From Rhodeus uyekii (Eukaryota > Chordata > Actinopteri > Cypriniformes > Acheilognathidae): 64,000 bases of DNA. Positions within the stretch are counted from its first letter, which is position 1, and each line of letters starts with the position of its first letter. The stretch is taken from contig JAWRVZ010000451.1 in NCBI GenBank assembly GCA_037043235.1, forward strand, positions 186,001 through 250,000. Direction: 5' to 3'. The notes beneath the pieces were generated by a model that did no database searches, was not told the DNA's origin, and worked only from the letters and a program-made list of their open reading frames with translations. Position numbers and translations under genes: made by a program. This document shows positions 47,843 through 62,246 of this stretch, piece by piece.

Positions 47843-49687
47843 AAATATAGCTGCAAGCAGCCATCACGGGGCCAAGCACAAAGAAGGCATTAAATGTCAT
47901 GCCTACATGGCTGGCAGCATCAGACCAACGGCAGGAAGCATCTAAAGATATTTCAATATGACTTCAGTCTAAATGGCTGAAAAATCATCATTACGCTCTT
48001 TACAATGACACATGCAAAGTTTGGTGTCAATTGGGTAAAGCATTGCTGACATAGAGCATTAAAGTCATTTTGACATCAAAGTTCTTAATCTTGGCCGGAG
48101 AGAAAACCCTTTGTCTCTGAAATTTAATTTTATAAAATAATAATGTATAATTTTCATCAATGTGAAAAGGACAAATGACATGTTGAGTAATGTTCTGCTG
48201 ACATCTAGAGGCTGTAGATGACATTTCAAGTTTTATTGTCTTAAGTGATAAGCAAAGAAGCTATAAGCAAAAGCACCACTTTGTTTATATCTCCGGACCA
48301 CTAGATTGCACTGCGCTAAAACTCTGCAGGTAGCCTCAGGTCATGATTGACATGACACACAGAAAGTTTGGTCAGAATACGCTAATGCGTTACGGAGATA
48401 TAACCTTGCTTTATTTGGTGGCCATTTGGTCAATTTCGTTTGCAATTTTATTGAAAACGGTTTGACGGATCAACTTCATTTTAATAACTTTTTGTCAACA
48501 TAGTCTGAAGATGATGTGATTCAATTTTGGTGAAAATCGGAGAAACGGTCTTGGAGGAGTTCGAAAAAGTAGGTTTTTAAAGAAAAACAACATGGCGGAT
48601 AGGAAGTTTGGCCGACTATGACAAATTTGGTATCTGTGTACTCGGCTTGACCCAAGGAACATAAAAAGACAATTTGTTTTACCATATGTTAACGTATTCA
48701 AAAGTTATTAGCATTTTTGTACATTTGGTTATAACTTTTGACCACAAGGTGGCGCTGCCTCGAAACTTTTTGTATCGTATCAGACCTAGGTGCCGAAGAC
48801 ACAAATCGAGTTTCGTAACGATACGCCAATGCGTTTGTTAAATATAGCAATTTATGACAATATTCAAAATGGCCGACGCTCAAAATGGCGGATATGGGAA
48901 AATTTGGTATCGCACGACTCGGCATGATGCACTGAATCTAACGAGACCAGTTTTATGATTTTTGGTCGAAGCGTTCAGAAGTTATGAGCAAATATTTCAC
49001 TTTTTTATATCTCCAGACCACTAGGAGGCACTGCACCAAAACTCTGCACATAGCCTCAGATCATGACTGACGTAACACACAATAAGTTTGGTCAGAATAG
49101 GCTAATCCGTTGCGGAGATAAAGCCTCAATTTCATTTTTGCGGCCATTACGTCGGATTCTTTCGCGAGTTATTCGTAAACGGTTTGACATATCAACTTTC
49201 TTTGGATAACTTTTTGTCCTCATGGTCTGGAGATGATGTGGTTCAATTTTCGTTGAAATAGGAAAAACGGCCTAGGAGGAGTTCGAAAAAGTAGGTTTTT
49301 CATAAAATTCAAAATGGCGGGAAAAATTTCATGACGGAAAATGACGTCATAGGGTGCAATCGAATCGTCTTGAGCCAAGGAATTAGAGGACGAAAGAATT
49401 TTGTTTCTAGGACATACGGTTCAAGAGTTATTTACGTAAACGTGAGTGCAACTTTGGACAGTTGGTGGCGCTAGAGACATTGAGTTAGAGACTTCAAATT
49501 TGCTATGGTCAATGATTGGCTTGTCCTCGATCAGTGTGCCAAATTTCATCATTTTCCCGCAAACGGTTCTATGGCCTGCCATAGACTCCAATGGCGGAAG
49601 CGGAAGCGGAAGCGGAAGCGGAAGAATAATAATAAGAACCGGAACAAAAACAATAGGTGCCTCCGCACCTTCGGTGCTTGGCCCCTA
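47843..49687 (+). repeat. Array unit 16, class C with a replaced segment
   Basis: Between about 48070 and 48250 the usual unit sequence is replaced by unrelated AT-rich DNA. The end has a (CGGAAG)n expansion at 49594-49624 and one module. Confidence 0.88.
49594..49624. repeat. (CGGAAG)5 hexanucleotide expansion
   Basis: Five CGGAAG units. Related units 2 and 5 have two in the same place (26523, 31447). Confidence 0.9.
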
Positions 49688-51229
49688 ACAAGCAGCAATG
49701 ACGGGGCCAAGCACAAACAGGGCATTGACGTGGCCGGCAGCATAAGAGCAATTGAAGTAATCAACAACTAAATGCATTTTAATATGATTTTAGGCTAAAT
49801 GGCTGAAAAATCATTAATACAGACACTGTAATTTGAATGAAAAGTTTAGCGCTTTGGACCAATAGTTGGCGCTGTGTCCAAATTGTTAGAATTTGGTCCG
49901 AGTAATGTGACAATGAAATCTGCAAAGTTTGGTCTTATTTGGACAAAACATTACTGACTTAAAGCATTAAAGTCATTTTGTCATCACTACCTCAAATTTG
50001 TAATTGCGGTATACGAAAACGGTTTTGTCTATCGACACGAAATCCATAACTTTTTGTCAACACAGTCTGAAGATGATACGATTCGATTTTGGTGAAAATC
50101 GGACAAACGGTCTAGGAGGAGTTTGAAAAAGTAGGTTTTTGAATGAAACAACATGGCGGATATGAAATTTAGGCAAACTATGTCAAATTTGGTATCTGTG
50201 TTCTCGGTGTGACCCAAGGAACATATTAAGATCATTTGTTTTAAAATAGCTTAATGTAATCAAAAGTTATTAGCATTTTTGGAAATTGTGTTATAACTTT
50301 TGACCACAAGGTGGCGCTGCCCCGAAACTTTTGGTGTAGGTTCAAATCAAGGTCCCAAAGACACATACTGAGTTTCGTAATGATACGCCAATGCGTTTGT
50401 AAAATATAGCATTTTACGACAAATTTCAAAATGGCCGACGCCCAAAATGGCCGATATAAGAAAATTTGGTATCGCACGACTCAGCATGATGCCCTGAATC
50501 TAAAGAGACCAGTTTTATGATTTTTGACCAAAGTGTTCAGAAGTTATAAGCAAAAAAGTCAATTTTTTATATCTCCTGACCACTAGGGGGCAGTGCGCCA
50601 AAACTCTGCAGGTAGCCTCAGATTATGACTACTATGACACACACCAATTTTGGTCTGAATATGCAAATGCGTTGCGGAGATATAGCCTCAAGTTCATTTT
50701 TGCGGCAAATTCGTCGAACTCTTTCGCATGTTTATCAAAAACGGTTTGACCAATCAACTTGATTCTCATAACTTTTTGTCTCCATAGTCTGGAGATGATG
50801 TGGTTCAATTTTTGTGAGAATCAGACAAACGGCCTAGGAGGAGTTCGACAAAGTAGGTTTTTCATAAAATTCAAAATTGCGGAAAAATTTTCATGACGGA
50901 AAATGACGTCATAGGGTGCAATCGAATCGGCTTGAGCCAAGGAATCAGTGGACAAAGGAATTTTGTTTCTAGCCCTTATGGTTCAAAAGTTATTAGCATA
51001 AATGTAAGTGTAACTTTGGACAGTTGGTGGCGCTAGAGGGATTGAGGTAGAGACTCCAAAATTGGTGTGGTCAATGATTGGACTGTCCTCTATGTGTGTG
51101 CCAAATTTCATCATTTTCCTGCATACGGTTCTATGGGCTGCCATTGACTTCTGGGTGGAAGAAGAATAATAATAAGAACGAGAACGATTACAATAGGTGC
51201 CTCCGCACCTTCGGTGCTTGGCCCCTAAT
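49688..51229 (+). repeat. Array unit 17, class A
   Basis: Near-identical to unit 25 (62247-63788), including GAATTTGGTCCGAG; one difference is GAGCCAAGGAA (50934) versus GAGCCACGGAA (63494). Confidence 0.92.
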
Positions 51230-52790
51230 AAATATAGCTGCAAGCAGCAATGACGGGGCCAAGCACAAACAGGGCATTGACGTGGCCGGCAGCATAAGAG
51301 CAATTGAAGTAATCAACAACTAAATGCATTTTAATATGATTTTAGGCTAAATGGCTGAAAAATCATTAATACAGACACTGTAATTTGATTTAATAGTTTA
51401 TCGCTTTGGACCAATAGATGGCGCTGTGTCCAAATTGTTAGAATGTGGTCCGAGTAATGTCACAATGAAATGTGCAAAGTTTGGTGTTATTTGGACAAAA
51501 CATTACTGACATAGAGCATTAAAGTCATTTTGTCATCACTACCTCAAATTTGTAATTTCGGTATACGAAAACGGTTTTGTCTATCGACACGAAATCCATA
51601 ACTTTTTGTCAACTCAGTCTGAAGATGATACGATTCAATTTTGGTGAAAATCGGACAAACGGTCTGGGAGGAGTTTGAAAAAGTAGGTTTTTTAATAAAA
51701 CAACATGGCGGACATGAAATTTAGGCAAACTATTTCAAATTTGGTATCTGTGTTCTCGGCTTGACCCAAGGAACATATTAAGATCATTTGTTTTAAAATA
51801 GCTTAATGTAATCAAAAGTTATTAGCATTTTAGGAAATTGTGTTATAACTTTTGACCACAAGGAGGCGCTGCTCCGAAACTTTTGGCGTAGTGTCACATC
51901 AAGGTCCCAAAGACTCATATTGAGTTTCGTAATGATTCGCCAATGCGTTTGTTAAATATAGCATTTTAGGACAAAATTTAATATGGCCGACGCCCAAAAT
52001 GGCCGATATGAGAAAATTGGGTATCACATGACTCAGCATGATGCCCTGAATCTAAAGAGACCAGTTTTATGATTTTTGAACAAAGTGTTCAGAAGTTATG
52101 AGCAAAAAACTCACTTTTTTATATCTCCTGACCACTAGGGGGCAGTGCGCCAAAACTCTGCAGGTAGCCTCAAATTATGACTACTATGACACACACCAAT
52201 TTTGGTCTGAATACGCAAATGCGTTGCGGAGATATAGCCTCAATTTCATTTTTGCGGCAAATTGATCAAAATCTTTTGAATGTTTATAAAAACGGTTTGA
52301 CCAATCAACTTGATTCTCATAACTTTTTGTCTACATCGTCTGGAGATGATGTGGTTCAATTTTCGTGAAAATCGGACCAACGGTCTAGGAGGAGTTTGAA
52401 AAAGTTGGTTTTTCAAATAATTCAAAATGGCGGACAAATTATCATAAAGGAAATGACGTAATGGGGTCCAATCGAATCAGCATGAGCCAAAGAATCAGTG
52501 GACAAAAGAATTTTGTTTCTAGCCCTTATGGTTCAAGAGTTATTAGCATAAATGTAAATGTAACTTTGGACAGTTGGTGGCGCTAGAGGGATTGAGGTAG
52601 AGACTCCAAAATTGGTGTGGTCAATGATTGGACTGTCCTCTATGTGTGTGCCAAATTTCATCATTTTCCTGCATACGGTTCTATGGGCTGCCATTGACTT
52701 GTGTTGGAAGAAGAAGAAGAATAATAATAATAATAATAAGAACGAGAACGATTACAATAGGTGCCTCCGCACCTTCGGTGCTTGGCCCCT
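51230..52790 (+). repeat. Array unit 18, diverged class A
   Basis: More substitutions than other class A units (for example CCAATAGATGGCGCTG, AAGGAGGCGCTGCTC). Its CRE is mutated to TGACGTAA (about 52453). Confidence 0.9.
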
Positions 52791-54357
52791 AAATATAGCT
52801 GCAAGCAGCAATGACGGGGCCAAGCACAAACAGGGCATTGACGTGGCCGGCAGCATAAGAGCAATTGAAGTAATCAACAACTAAATGCATTTTAATATGA
52901 TTTTAGGCTAAATGGCTGAAAAATCATTAATACAGACACTGTAATTTGAATGAAAAGTTTAGCACTTTGGACCAATAGTTGGCGCTGTGTCCAAATTGTT
53001 AGAATTGGGTCCGAGTAATGTGACAATGAAATCTGCAAAGTTTGGAGTTATTTGGACAAAACATTACTGACTTAAAGCATTAAAGTCATTTTGTCATCAC
53101 TACCTCAAATTTGTAATTGCGGTATACGAAAACGGTTTTGTCTATCGACACGAAATCCATAACTTTTTGTCAGCACAGTCTGAAGATGATACGATTCGAT
53201 TTTGGTGAAAATCGGACAAACGGTCTAGGAGGAGTTTGAAAAAGTAGGTTTTTGAATGAAACAACATGGCGGATATGAAATTTAGGCAAACTATGTCAAA
53301 TTTGGTATTTGTGTTCTCGGTGTGACCCAAGGAACATATTAAGATCATTTGTTTTAAAATAGCTGAATGTAATCAAAAGTTATTAGCATTTTAGGAAATT
53401 GTGTTATAACTTTTGACCACAAGGTGGCGCTGCCCCGAAACTTTTGGTGTAGGTTCAAATCAAGGTCCCAAAGACACATACTGAGTTTCGTAATGATACG
53501 CCAATGCGTTTGTAAAATACAGCATTTTACGACAAATTTCAAAATGGCCGACGCCCAAAATGGCCGATATAAGAAAATTTGGTATCGCACGACTCAGCAT
53601 GATGCCCTGAATCTAAAGAGACCAGTTTTATGATTTTTGACCAAAGTGTTCAGAAGTTATAAGCAAAAAAGTCAATTTTTTATATCTCCTGACCACTAGG
53701 GGGCAGTGCGCCAAAACTCTGCAGGTACCCTCAGATTATGACTACTATGACACACACCAATTTTGGTCTGAATATGCAAATGCGTTGCGGAGATATAGCC
53801 TCAAGTTCATTTTTGCGGCAAATTCGTCGAACTCTTTCGCAAGTTTATCAAAAACGGAACGACCAATCAACTTGATTTCCATAACTTTTTGTCTCCATAG
53901 TCTGGAGATGATGTGGTTCAATTTTTGAGAGAATCGGACAAATGGCCTAGGAGGAGTTCGACAAAGTAGGTTTTTCATAAAATTCAAAATTGTGGAAAAA
54001 TTTTCATGACGGAAAATGACTTCATAGGGTGCAATCGAATCAGCATGAGCCAAGGAATCAGTGGACGAAGGAATTTTGTTTCTAGCTCTTATGGTTCAAG
54101 AGTTATTAGCATAAATGTAAGTGTAAATTTGGACAGTTGGTGGCGCTAGAGGGATTGAGGTAGAGACTCCAAAATTGGTGTGGTCGATGATTGGACTGTC
54201 CTCTATGAGTGTGCCAAATTTCATCATTTTCCCGCATTCGGTTCTATGGGCTGCCATTGACTTGTGGGTGGAAGAAGAAGCGGAAGAATAATAATAATAA
54301 GAACGAGAACGGATACAATAGGTGCCTCCGCACCTTCGGTGCTTGGCCCCTAATAAT
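52791..54357 (+). repeat. Array unit 19, class A
   Basis: CRE mutated to TGACTTCA (about 54017). Module present with GGATACAATAGG variant. Confidence 0.92.
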
Positions 54358-55904
54358 AAATAGCTGCAAGCAGCAATGACGGGGCCAAGCACAAACAGGG
54401 CATTGACGTGGCCGGCAGCATAAGAGCAATTGAAGTAATCAACAACTAAATGCATTTTAATATGATTTTAGGCTAAATGGCTGAAAAATCATTAATACAG
54501 ACACTGTAATTTGAATGAAAAGTTTAGCGCTTTGGACCAATAGTTGGCGCTGTGTCCAAATTGTTAGAATTGGGTCCGAGTAATGTGACAATGAAATCTG
54601 CAAAGTTTGGTGTTATTTGGACAAAACATTACTGACTTAAAGCATTAAAGTCATTTTGTCATCACTACCTCAAATTTGTAATTGCGGTATACGAAAACGG
54701 TTTTGTCTATCGACACGAAATCCATAACTTTTTGTCAGCACAGTCTGAAGATGATACGATTCGATTTTGGTGAAAATCGGACAAACGGTCTAGGAGGAGT
54801 TTGAAAAAGTAGGTTTTTGAAGAAAACAACATGGCGGATATGAAATTTAGGCAAACTATGTCAAATTTGGTATATGTGTTCTCGGTGTGACCCAAGGAAC
54901 ATATTAAGATCATTTGTTTTAAAATAGCTTAATGTAATCAAAAGTTATTAGCATTTTAGGAAATTGTGTTATAACTTTTGACCACAAGGTGGCGCTGCCC
55001 CGAAACTTTTGGTGTAGGTTCAAATCAAGGTCCCAAAGACACATACTGAGTTTCGTAATGATACGCCAATGCGTTTGTAAAATATAGCATTTTACGACAA
55101 ATTTCAAAATGGCCGACACCCAAAATGGCAGATATAAGAAAATTTGGTATCGCACGACTCAGCATGATGCCCTGAATCTAAAGAGACCAGTTTTATGATT
55201 TTTGAACAAAGTGTTCAGAAGTTACGAGCAAAAAACTCACTTTTTTATATCTCCTGACCACTAGGGGGCAGTGCGCCAAAACTCTGCAGGTAGCCTCAGA
55301 TCATGACTACTATGACACACACCAATTTTGGTCTGAATACGCAAATGTGTTGCGGAGATATAGCCTCAATTGCATTTTTGCGGCAAATTCGTCAAAATCT
55401 TTTGCATGTTTATCAAAAACGGTTTGACCAATCAACTTGATTCTCATAACTTTTTGTCTCCATAGTCTGGAGATGATGTGGTTCAATTTTTGTGAGAATC
55501 AGACAAACGGCCTAGGAGGAGTTCGACAAAGTAGGTTTTTCATAAAATTCAAAATTGCGGAAAAATTTTCATGACGGAAAATGACGTCATAGGGTGCAAT
55601 CGAATCGGCTTGAGCCAAGGAATCAGTGGACAAAGGAATTTTGTTTCTAGCCCTTATGGTTCAAAAGTTATTAGCATAAATGTAAGTGTAACTTTGGACA
55701 GTTGGTGGCGCTAGAGGGATTGAGGTAGAGACTCCAAAATTGGTGTGGTCAATGATTGGACTGTCCTCTATGTGTGTGCCAAATTTCATCATTTTCCCGC
55801 ATACGGTTCTATGGGCTGCCATTGACTTCTGGGTGGAAGAAGAATAATAATAAGAACGAGAACGATTACAATAGGTGCCTCCGCACCTTCGGTGCTTGGC
55901 CCCT
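54358..55904 (+). repeat. Array unit 20, class A
   Basis: Left end AAATAGCTGC. The stretch 55200-55400 matches unit 18 variants (GAACAAAGTGTTCAG, GAGCAAAAAACTCAC) inside an otherwise ordinary class A, suggesting gene conversion. Confidence 0.9.
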
Positions 55905-57405
55905 AAATATAGCTGCAAGCAGCAATGACGGGGCCAAGCACAAACAGGGCATTGACGTGGCCGGCAGCATAAGAGCAATTGAAGTAATCAACAACTAAAT
56001 GCATTTTAATATGATTTTAGGCTAAATGGCTGAAAAATCATTAATACAGACACTGTAATTTGAATGAAAAGTTTAGCGCTTTGGATCAATAGTTGGCGCT
56101 GTGTCCAAATTGTTAGAATTGGGTCCGAGTAATGTGACAATGAAATCTGCAAAGTTTGGTGTTATTTGGACAAAACATTACTGACTTAAAGCATTAAAGT
56201 CATTTTGTCATCACTACCTCAAATTTGTAATTGCGGTATACGAAAACGGTTTTGTCTATCGACACGAAATCCATAACTTTTTGTCAGCACAGTCTGAAGA
56301 TGATACGATTCGATTTTGGTGAAAATCGGACAAACGGTCTAGGAGGAGTTTGAAAAAGTAGGTTTTTGAATGAAACAACATGGCGGATATGAAATTTAGG
56401 CAAACTATGTCAAATTTGGTATCTGTGTTCTCGGTGTGACCCAAGGAACATATTAAGATAATTTGTTTTAAAATAGCTTAATGTAATCAAAAGTTATTAG
56501 CATTTTAGGAAATTGTTTTATAACTTTTGACCACAAGGTGGCGCTGCCCCGAAACTTTTGGTGTAGGTTCAAATCAAGGTCCCAAAGACACATACTGAGT
56601 TTCGTAATGTTACGCCAATGCGTTTGTAAAATATAGCATTTTAAGACAAATTTCAAAATGGCCGACGCCCAAAATGGCCGATATAAGAAAATTTGGTATC
56701 GCACGACTCAGCATGATGCCCTGAATCTAAATAGACCAGTTTTATGATTTTTGACCAAAGTGTTCAGAAGTTATAAGCAAAAAAGTCAATTTTTTATATC
56801 TCCTGACCACTAGGGGGCAGTGCGCCAAAACTCTGCAGGTAGCCTCAGATTATGACTCCTATGACACACACCAATTTTGGTCTGAATACGCAAATGCGTT
56901 GCGGAGATATAGCCTCAAGTTCATTTTTGCGGCAAATTCGTCAAACTCTTTCGCAAGTTTATCAAAAACGGAATGACCAATCAACTTGATTCTCATAACT
57001 TTTTGTCTCCATAGTCTGGAGATGATGTGGTTCAATTTTTGTGAGAATCGGCCAAACGGCCTAGGAGGAGTTCGACAAAGTAGGTTTTTCATAAAATTCA
57101 AAATTGCGGAAAAATTTTCATGACGGAAAATGACGTCATAGGGTGCAATCGAATCGGCTTGAGCCAAGGAATCAGTGGACAAAGGAATTTTGTTTCTAGC
57201 CCTTATGGTTCAAGAGTTATTAGCATAAATGTAAGTGTAACTTTGGACAGTTGGTGGCGCTAGAGGGATGGAGTTAGAGACTCCAAAATTGGTGTGGTAA
57301 ATGAGTGGACTGTCCTTTATGAGTGTGCCAAATTTCATCATTTTCCTGCATACGGTTCTATGGGCTGCCATTGACTTGTGTTGGAAGAAGAAGAAGAATA
57401 ATAAT
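55905..57405 (+). repeat. Array unit 21, class A, copy of unit 4
   Basis: Shares the unit 4 specific GGGATGGAGTTAGAGACTCC and the absence of a module. Confidence 0.92.
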
Positions 57406-59291
57406 AAATATAGCTGCTAGCAGCCATCACGGGGCCAAGCGCAAGGAGGGCATTAAATGTCATGCCGACATGGCTGGCATCATCAGACCAACGGCAGTAA
57501 GAATCTAAAGACATTTCAATATGACTTAAGTCTAAATGGCTGAAAAATCAACAATACTGTCTTTAGTAATTCGATTTAATGGTTTATCACATTCAACCAA
57601 CAGGCAGCGCTGTAACCAAATTGTAGTGTCAATTCATGTGGTACATTGAGAGTGTGGTGACATTGACACATGCAAAGTTTGCTTTCAATTGGGTAAACCA
57701 TTGCTGACAGAGCACTAAAGTCATGTGTTTGTTAAACATAGCATCTTATAAGAAAAATTGAAATGGCAGACGCTCAAAATGGCCGATATGGGAAAATTTG
57801 GTATCACAGGACTCGGCATGACCCACTGGATCTAAAGACAGCAGTTTCATGATTTTTAGACAAAGCGTTCAGGAGATATAATCAAAAATGTCATTTTTTA
57901 AATATCTCCTGACCACTAGGGGGCAGAGCGCCAAAACTCTGCAGGTAGCCTCAGACCATGATTGACATAACACACACCTAGTTTGGTCAGAAAACGTTAA
58001 TGCATTGCGGAGATAAAGCCTCAATTTCATTTTTGCGACCATTACGTCGGATTCTTTCGCGAGTTATTCGTAAACGGTTTGACATATCAACTTTCTTTGG
58101 ATAACTTTTTGTCATGATGGTCTGGAGATGATGTGGTTTAATTTTGGTGAAAATTGGACAAACAGTCTGGGAGGAGTTCGAAAAAGTAGGTTTTTAAAGA
58201 AAAACAACATGGTGGACAAGAAGTTTGGCCGACTATGACAAATTTGGTATCTGTGTTCTCGGTTTGACCCAAGGAACGTATAAAGATAATTTGTTTTACC
58301 ATAGGTTAACGCACTCAAAAGTTATTAGCATATTTGTAAATTTGGTTATAATTTTTGACCACAAGGGGGTGCTGCCTCGAAACTTTTTGAGTCGTATCAA
58401 GGTTAGGTGCCGAAGACACATATTGAGTTACGTAACGATACGCCAATATCTTTGTTAAATATAGCAATTTATGACAATATTCAAAATGGCCGACGCTCAA
58501 AATGGCCGATATGGGAAAATTTGGTATCGCACGACTCGTTATGATGCACTGAATCTAAAGAGACCAGTTTAATTATTTTTGGCCAAAGCGTTCAGAAGTT
58601 ATAAGCAAATATTTAACTTTTTCATATCTCCTGACCACTAGGGGGTACAGCGCCAAAACTCTGCAGGTAGCCTCAGACCCTGATTGACATAACCTACACC
58701 TAGTTTGGTCAGAAACCGCTAATGCGTTGCGGAGATAAAGCCTCAATTTCATTTTTGCGACCATTACGTCGGATTCTTTCGCGAGTTATTCGTAAACGGT
58801 TTGACATATCAACTTTCTTTGGATAACTTTTTGTCCACATTGTCTGGAGATGATGTGGTTCAATTTTCGTTGAAATCGGAAAAACGGCCTAGGAGGAGTT
58901 CGAAAAAGTAGGTTTTTCATAAAATTCAAAATGGCGGGAAAAATTTCATGACGGAAAATGACGTCATAGGGTGCAATCGAATCGTCTTGAGCCAAGGAAT
59001 CAGTGGACATAAGAATTTTGTTTCTAGGTCATACGGTTCAAAAGTTATTAGCATAAACGTGAGAGCAACTTTGGACAGTTGGTGGCGCTAGAGAGATTGA
59101 GTTAGAGGCTTCAATTTTGCTATGGCCAATGTTTGGACTGTCCGTAATGAGTGTGCCAACTTTCATCATTTTCCCGCATACGGTTCTATGGGCTGCCATA
59201 GACTTTCATGGCGGAAGAAGAAGATGAAGAATAATAATAAGAACCGGAACAGAAACAATAGGTGCCTTCGCACCTTCGGTGCTTGGCCCCT
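57406..59291 (+). repeat. Array unit 22, class B, copy of unit 9
   Basis: Same private variants as unit 9, such as CTAGGGGGTACAGCGCC and ATTGAGTTACGTAACG. Confidence 0.92.
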
Positions 59292-60429
59292 AAATAGCTG
59301 CTAGCAGCCATCACGGGGCCAAGCGCAAGGAGGGCATTAAATGTTATGCCGACATGGCTGGCATCATCAGACCAACAGCAGTAAGAATCTAAAGACATTT
59401 CAATATGACTTAAGTCTAAATGGCTGAAAAATCAACAATACGGTCTTTAGTATTTTGATTTAATGGTTTATCACATTCAACCAACAGGCAGCGCTGTAAC
59501 CAAATTGTAGTGTCAATTCATGTGGTACATTGGGTAAATTGGGTAAACCATTGCTGACAGAGCACTAAAGTCATGTGTTTGTTAAACATAGCATCTTATA
59601 AGAAAAATCGAAATGGCAGACGCTCAAAATGGCCGATATGGGAATATTTGGTATCACAGGACTCGGCATGACCCACTGGATCTAAAGAGACCAGTTTCAT
59701 GATTTTTGGACAAAGCGTTCAGGAGTTATAATCAAAAATGACAGTTTTTTATAACTCCTGACCACTAGGGGGAAGAGCGCCAAAACTCTGCAGGTAGCCT
59801 CAGACCATAATTGACATAACACACACCTAGTTTGGTCAGAAAAGGCAAATGCATTACGGAGATAAAGCCTCAATTTCATTTTAGCGACTATTACCTCAGA
59901 TTCTTTTGTGAGTTATTCGTAAATGGTTTCACGAATCAACTTCCTTTATATACCGTTTTGTCCACATTGTCTGGAGATGACGTGGTTCAATTTTCGTGAA
60001 AATCGGACGAACGGCCTAGGAGGAGTTCGAAAAAGTAGGTTTTTCATAAAATTCAAAATGGCGGGAAAATTTTCATGACGGAAAATGACGTCATAGGGTG
60101 CAATCGAATCGTCTTGAGCCAAGGAATCAGTGGACAAAAGAATTTTGTTTCTAGGACATACGGTTCAAAAGTTATTTACGTAAACGTGAGTGCAACTTTG
60201 GACGGTTGGTGGCGCTAGAGAGATTGAGTTAGAGACTTCAATTTTGCTATGGTCAATGATTGGACTCTCCTTTATGAGTGTGCCAACTTTTTTTCATTTT
60301 CCCGCTTACGGTTCTATGGGCTGTCATAGACTTCAATGGCAGAAGAAGAATAATAATAATAATAATAATAATAATAAGAACCGGAACAAAAACAATAGGT
60401 GCCTCCGCACCTTCGGTGCTTGGCCCCTA
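59292..60429 (+). repeat. Array unit 23, short class B, copy of unit 10 plus module
   Basis: Same GGGTAAATTGGGTAAACC duplication as unit 10, but followed by a longer AAT tract, one module and directly a class C unit. Confidence 0.92.
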
Positions 60430-62246
60430 ACAAGCAGCCATGACGGGGCCAAGCACAAGGAGGGCATTAAATGTCATGCCGACATGGCTGGCAGCATCAG
60501 ACCAACGGCAGAAAGCATCTAAAGACATTTCAATATGACTTCAGTCTAAATGGCTGAAAAATCATCAATAAGGTCTTTAGTAATTCGATTTAACGGTTTA
60601 TCACATTCGACCAACAGGCAGCGCTGTAACCAAATTGATGTGTCAAATCATGTGGCATATCCAGAGTGAGGTGACAATGACACATGCAAAGTTTTGTGTC
60701 AATAGGCTAAAGCATTGATGAAACACAGCTTTAAAGTCATGTGTTTAAGCATAGCTTTTCATGACAAAATTCTAAATAGCCGACGCTGAAAAAGGCCGAT
60801 ATGGGAAAATTTGGTATCGCAGGACTCAGGATTATGCACTGAATCTAAAGACAGTAGTTTCATGATTTTTGGACAAAGCAATTCAGGAGTTATAATCAAA
60901 AAATGTCAGTTTTTCATATCTCCTGACCACTAGGGGGCAGAGCGCCAAAACTCTGCAGGTAGCCTCAGATCATGATTGACATCACACACAGAAAGTTTGG
61001 TCAGAATACGCTAATGCGTTGCAGAGATATAGCCTCGCTTTATTTGGTGGCCATTTGGTCAAATTCGTTCGCATTTTTATCGAAACCTGTTTGACGAATC
61101 AACTTTATTTTAATAACTTTTTGTCAGCATGGTCTGAAGATGTTATGATTCAATTTTGGTGAAAATTGGACAAACGGTGTGGGAGGAGTTCGAAAAAGTA
61201 GGTTTTTAAAGAAAAACAACATGGCGGAAAGGAAGTTTGGCCGACTATGACAAATTTCGTATCTATGTTCTCGGTTTGACCCAAGGAACGTATAAAGACA
61301 ACTTATTTTACCATAGGTTAACGTATTCAAAAGTTATTAGCATATTTGTAAATTTGGTTATAACTTTTGACCACAAGGTGGCGCTGCCTCAAAACTTTTT
61401 GTACCGTATCAAGCCTAGGTGCCGAAGACACAAATTGAGTTTCATAACGATACGTCAATGTGTTTGTTAAATACAGCAATTTATGACAATATTCAAAATG
61501 GCCGACGCTCAAAATGGCCGATATGGGAAAATTTGGTATCGGACGACTCGGCATGATGCACTGAATCTAAAGAGACCAGTTTTATGATTTTTGGCCAAAG
61601 CGTTCAGAAGTTATAAGCAAATATTTCACTTGTTCATATCTCCTGACCACTAGGGGGCACAGCACCAAAACTGTGCAGGTAGCCTCAGATCTTGATTGAC
61701 GTAACACACACCAAGTTTGGTCAGAATACGCTAATGCGTTGCGGAGATATAGCCTCGCTTTCATTTCTGCGGCCATTTTGTCTTATTCTTTCGCAAGTTA
61801 TTCGTAAACGGTTTGACAAATCAAATTTCTTTTAATAACTTTATGTCCGCATGGTCTGGAGATGATGTGGTTCAATTTTCGTGAAAATCGGACAAACGGC
61901 CTAGGAGGAGTTTGAAAAAGTTGGTTTTTCATAAAATTCAAAATGGCGGGAAAATTTCCATGACGGAAAGTGACGTCATAGGGTGCAATCGAATCGTCTT
62001 GAGCCAAGGAATTAGTGGACGAAAGAATTTTGTTTCTAGGACATACGGTTCAAGAGTTATTTACGTAAACGTGAGTGCAACTTTGGACAGTTGGTGGCGC
62101 TAGAGACATTGAGTTAGAGACTTCAAATTAGCTATGGTCAATGATTGGCTTGTCCTCTTTCAGTGTGCCAAATTTCATCATTTTCCCGCAAACGGTTCTA
62201 TGGGCTGCCATAGACTTCCATGGCGGAAGAAGTAAGAATAATAATA
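60430..62246 (+). repeat. Array unit 24, class C, copy of unit 12
   Basis: Differs at GCGGAAAGGAAG (61224) versus GCGGACAGGAAG (41735). Followed by class A here, but class B after unit 12. Confidence 0.92.
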
